Positions 19,213 to 20,127 of a DNA stretch of 20,127 bases are shown here, one piece after another (position 1 is the stretch's first letter; every line of letters starts with the position of its first letter). The DNA is from Ophryocystis elektroscirrha (Eukaryota > Apicomplexa > Conoidasida > Neogregarinorida > Ophryocystidae). Position numbers and translations under genes: made by a program. Below the pieces are notes generated by a model, which was given only the letters and a program-made list of their open reading frames with translations, was not told where the DNA came from and searched no databases. The DNA lies in contig JAQIFP010000009.1 of assembly GCA_030141585.1 (NCBI GenBank), forward strand, positions 123 to 20,249, in the 5' to 3' direction.

Positions 19213-20127
19213 ATGCAGTATTTAAACAGAAAGAAGAAATGTTACATTTGCGATCATTTTGAGGAAATTAATCAATTAGTTTGTCACCCGCTTTGGAAAA
19301 ATGATTATATATGTAAAAAATGTGCGAGTAATATGAAACGTTGTATTACATGTGAAAGACCTCTTAATAGATCAGAGCATGAGTATTTATAATTGATATA
19401 ACGCTTAATTTAGAAATTTGGTTGTATCTAAGTCTCAAAATAGGGAAACATTTTATCAATGCGGAGTCTGTAAGAAAGCAGGTACATTTAAATTACTAAA
19501 TAGTGATTAATTAACCATATATTTAAATGACTTCAACATTGTAGAGGATTTTCTCTAAACCGTTCAATTTTATTTATTTATTAGAAATTTATTGAAATAC
19601 GTATAATTTTATTTGATAAATAAGTATTTTTAAATAAAATATTGTGTAATTTTGCAGGGTGGGTTAAAAGCGATTCAGATGTTTTAGCAATTGTGGACGA
19701 TGTAATTAATTATTATAAGTCTATAAATGTGGACATAGACAGAGTCTTTGAAGTCAAACATCAAAGAAATACAGTAAATAAAAGTAATATTCCTCAAGCC
19801 ATAATAAGTTTGATGTGTATGCACGATTTAAACTTAAAGTGCTCCTCTCCACAGTCCGACACTTGGAGTGAAAAATTGGTTTTTGGTAAATTTTTCACTA
19901 ATCCAAGTGGGGTTCAAATATTCATGTGCAAAAACCTTCAAGAAGACGTTTTTTTTATGAGTCTTGTTCACGAATTTTTGCACGCTTATCTCTATTTCCA
20001 AGGTGACATACCAAATTATTATAATATAATTGATATACATATAATTTTGTATAATTATTTTAAGTATATACTGTTATGCATATATATAGGTAATAATAAT
20101 AATAATAATAATATATATTATTTTATT
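19213..20127 (+). CDS. DA1-like zinc-module metallopeptidase, 3' end outside window
   Basis: Exons 19213-19382, 19414-19481 and 19658 to at least about 20001, joined in phase across introns of 31 and 176 nt. Start ATG at 19213 follows an in-frame TAG. Residues 10-76 form a cysteine-rich LIM-type zinc module: C10-C13, H25 in the CHPLW motif, C34-C37, C44-C47, C73-C76. It resembles the cysteine-rich segment before the peptidase in plant DA1 (CxxC...HPFW...C...CCSCE). Residues 80-195 lead to SLVHEFLHAYLYFQG, matching LAHEMMHAWLRLNG of DA1: the HExxH zinc-peptidase site (H184, E185, H188). Plant DA1 is a ubiquitin-activated peptidase limiting growth-promoting proteins. Here no ubiquitin-interacting motif or first LIM domain precedes the module, so activation may differ. 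At 20002 the reading may splice (GTGACA) or continue (GDIPNYYN); both are open. Confidence 0.82.
19969..19983 (+). other. HEFLH zinc-metallopeptidase motif
   Basis: Codons CAC GAA TTT TTG CAC give HEFLH, followed by Ala-Tyr, matching HExxHAW/HAY of the DA1 family. The two His should bind zinc and the Glu should activate water. The third zinc ligand, expected downstream, lies outside the window, so intactness cannot be judged. Confidence 0.85.
20002..20127 (+). other. Right edge: possible intron and AAT repeat
   Basis: From the GTGACATACC at 20002 the sequence turns AT-rich and ends in an ATAATAATAAT tract (20092-20115). A TATATAG at 20084-20090 could be an acceptor, but the sequence after it is simple repeat. 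The gene continues beyond the window. Confidence 0.5.

Noticed and set aside
19834..20040. 68-codon minus-strand frame
   Set aside because: Antisense to the DA1-like peptidase exon, which has motif support on plus.

Overview
This window is extremely AT-rich eukaryotic nuclear DNA with intron-dense genes. Introns are GT-AG and fall into two classes: 29-59 nt, often little more than a poly-T or poly-A run, and 160-1200 nt, filled with AT microsatellites. Almost every open reading frame longer than 60 codons is one exon of only three genes. I joined the exons by hand by matching splice sites and reading phase. The joins keep frame throughout, but no transcript was available. The best guess for the organism is an apicomplexan or a close alveolate relative, because the largest gene combines a myosin motor, an IQ neck and an RCC1 (ATS1-like) tail, as in Toxoplasma MyoH. 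This placement is inference.

Layout. 1-736: tandem array of 32 units of 23 bp, with decayed copies to about 832. 875-8070, minus: a 14-exon gene for a 1066-residue helical/coiled-coil protein ending in a cyclic-nucleotide-binding fold whose ligand-binding residues look lost. 8071-8905: AT-rich intergenic DNA. 8906-18794, minus: a 19-exon gene for a predicted 1708-residue, highly divergent myosin: SH3-like N terminus, degenerate motor, at least six IQ motifs, RCC1 repeats and a unique tail. 18795-19212: divergent intergenic (promoter) region. 19213 to the right edge, plus: 5' part of a DA1-like protein with a cysteine-rich LIM-type zinc module and an HEFLH metallopeptidase site, cut by the window end.

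The most notable result is the myosin. It reads as a continuous gene over nearly 10 kb, yet the part of the motor that should carry the P-loop (GESGAGKT in ordinary myosins) is absent, and switch I and switch II are unrecognisable or strongly altered. The N-terminal exon joins, in phase, almost directly to the switch I region, and the intron between them is a minisatellite. If the model is right, this is a pseudo-motor: a myosin that keeps the fold, neck and microtubule-type tail but has probably lost ATPase activity. The neighbouring gene shows the same theme, a binding domain kept while its ligand-contacting residues are lost. I see no tRNA, rRNA, transposon or CRISPR.
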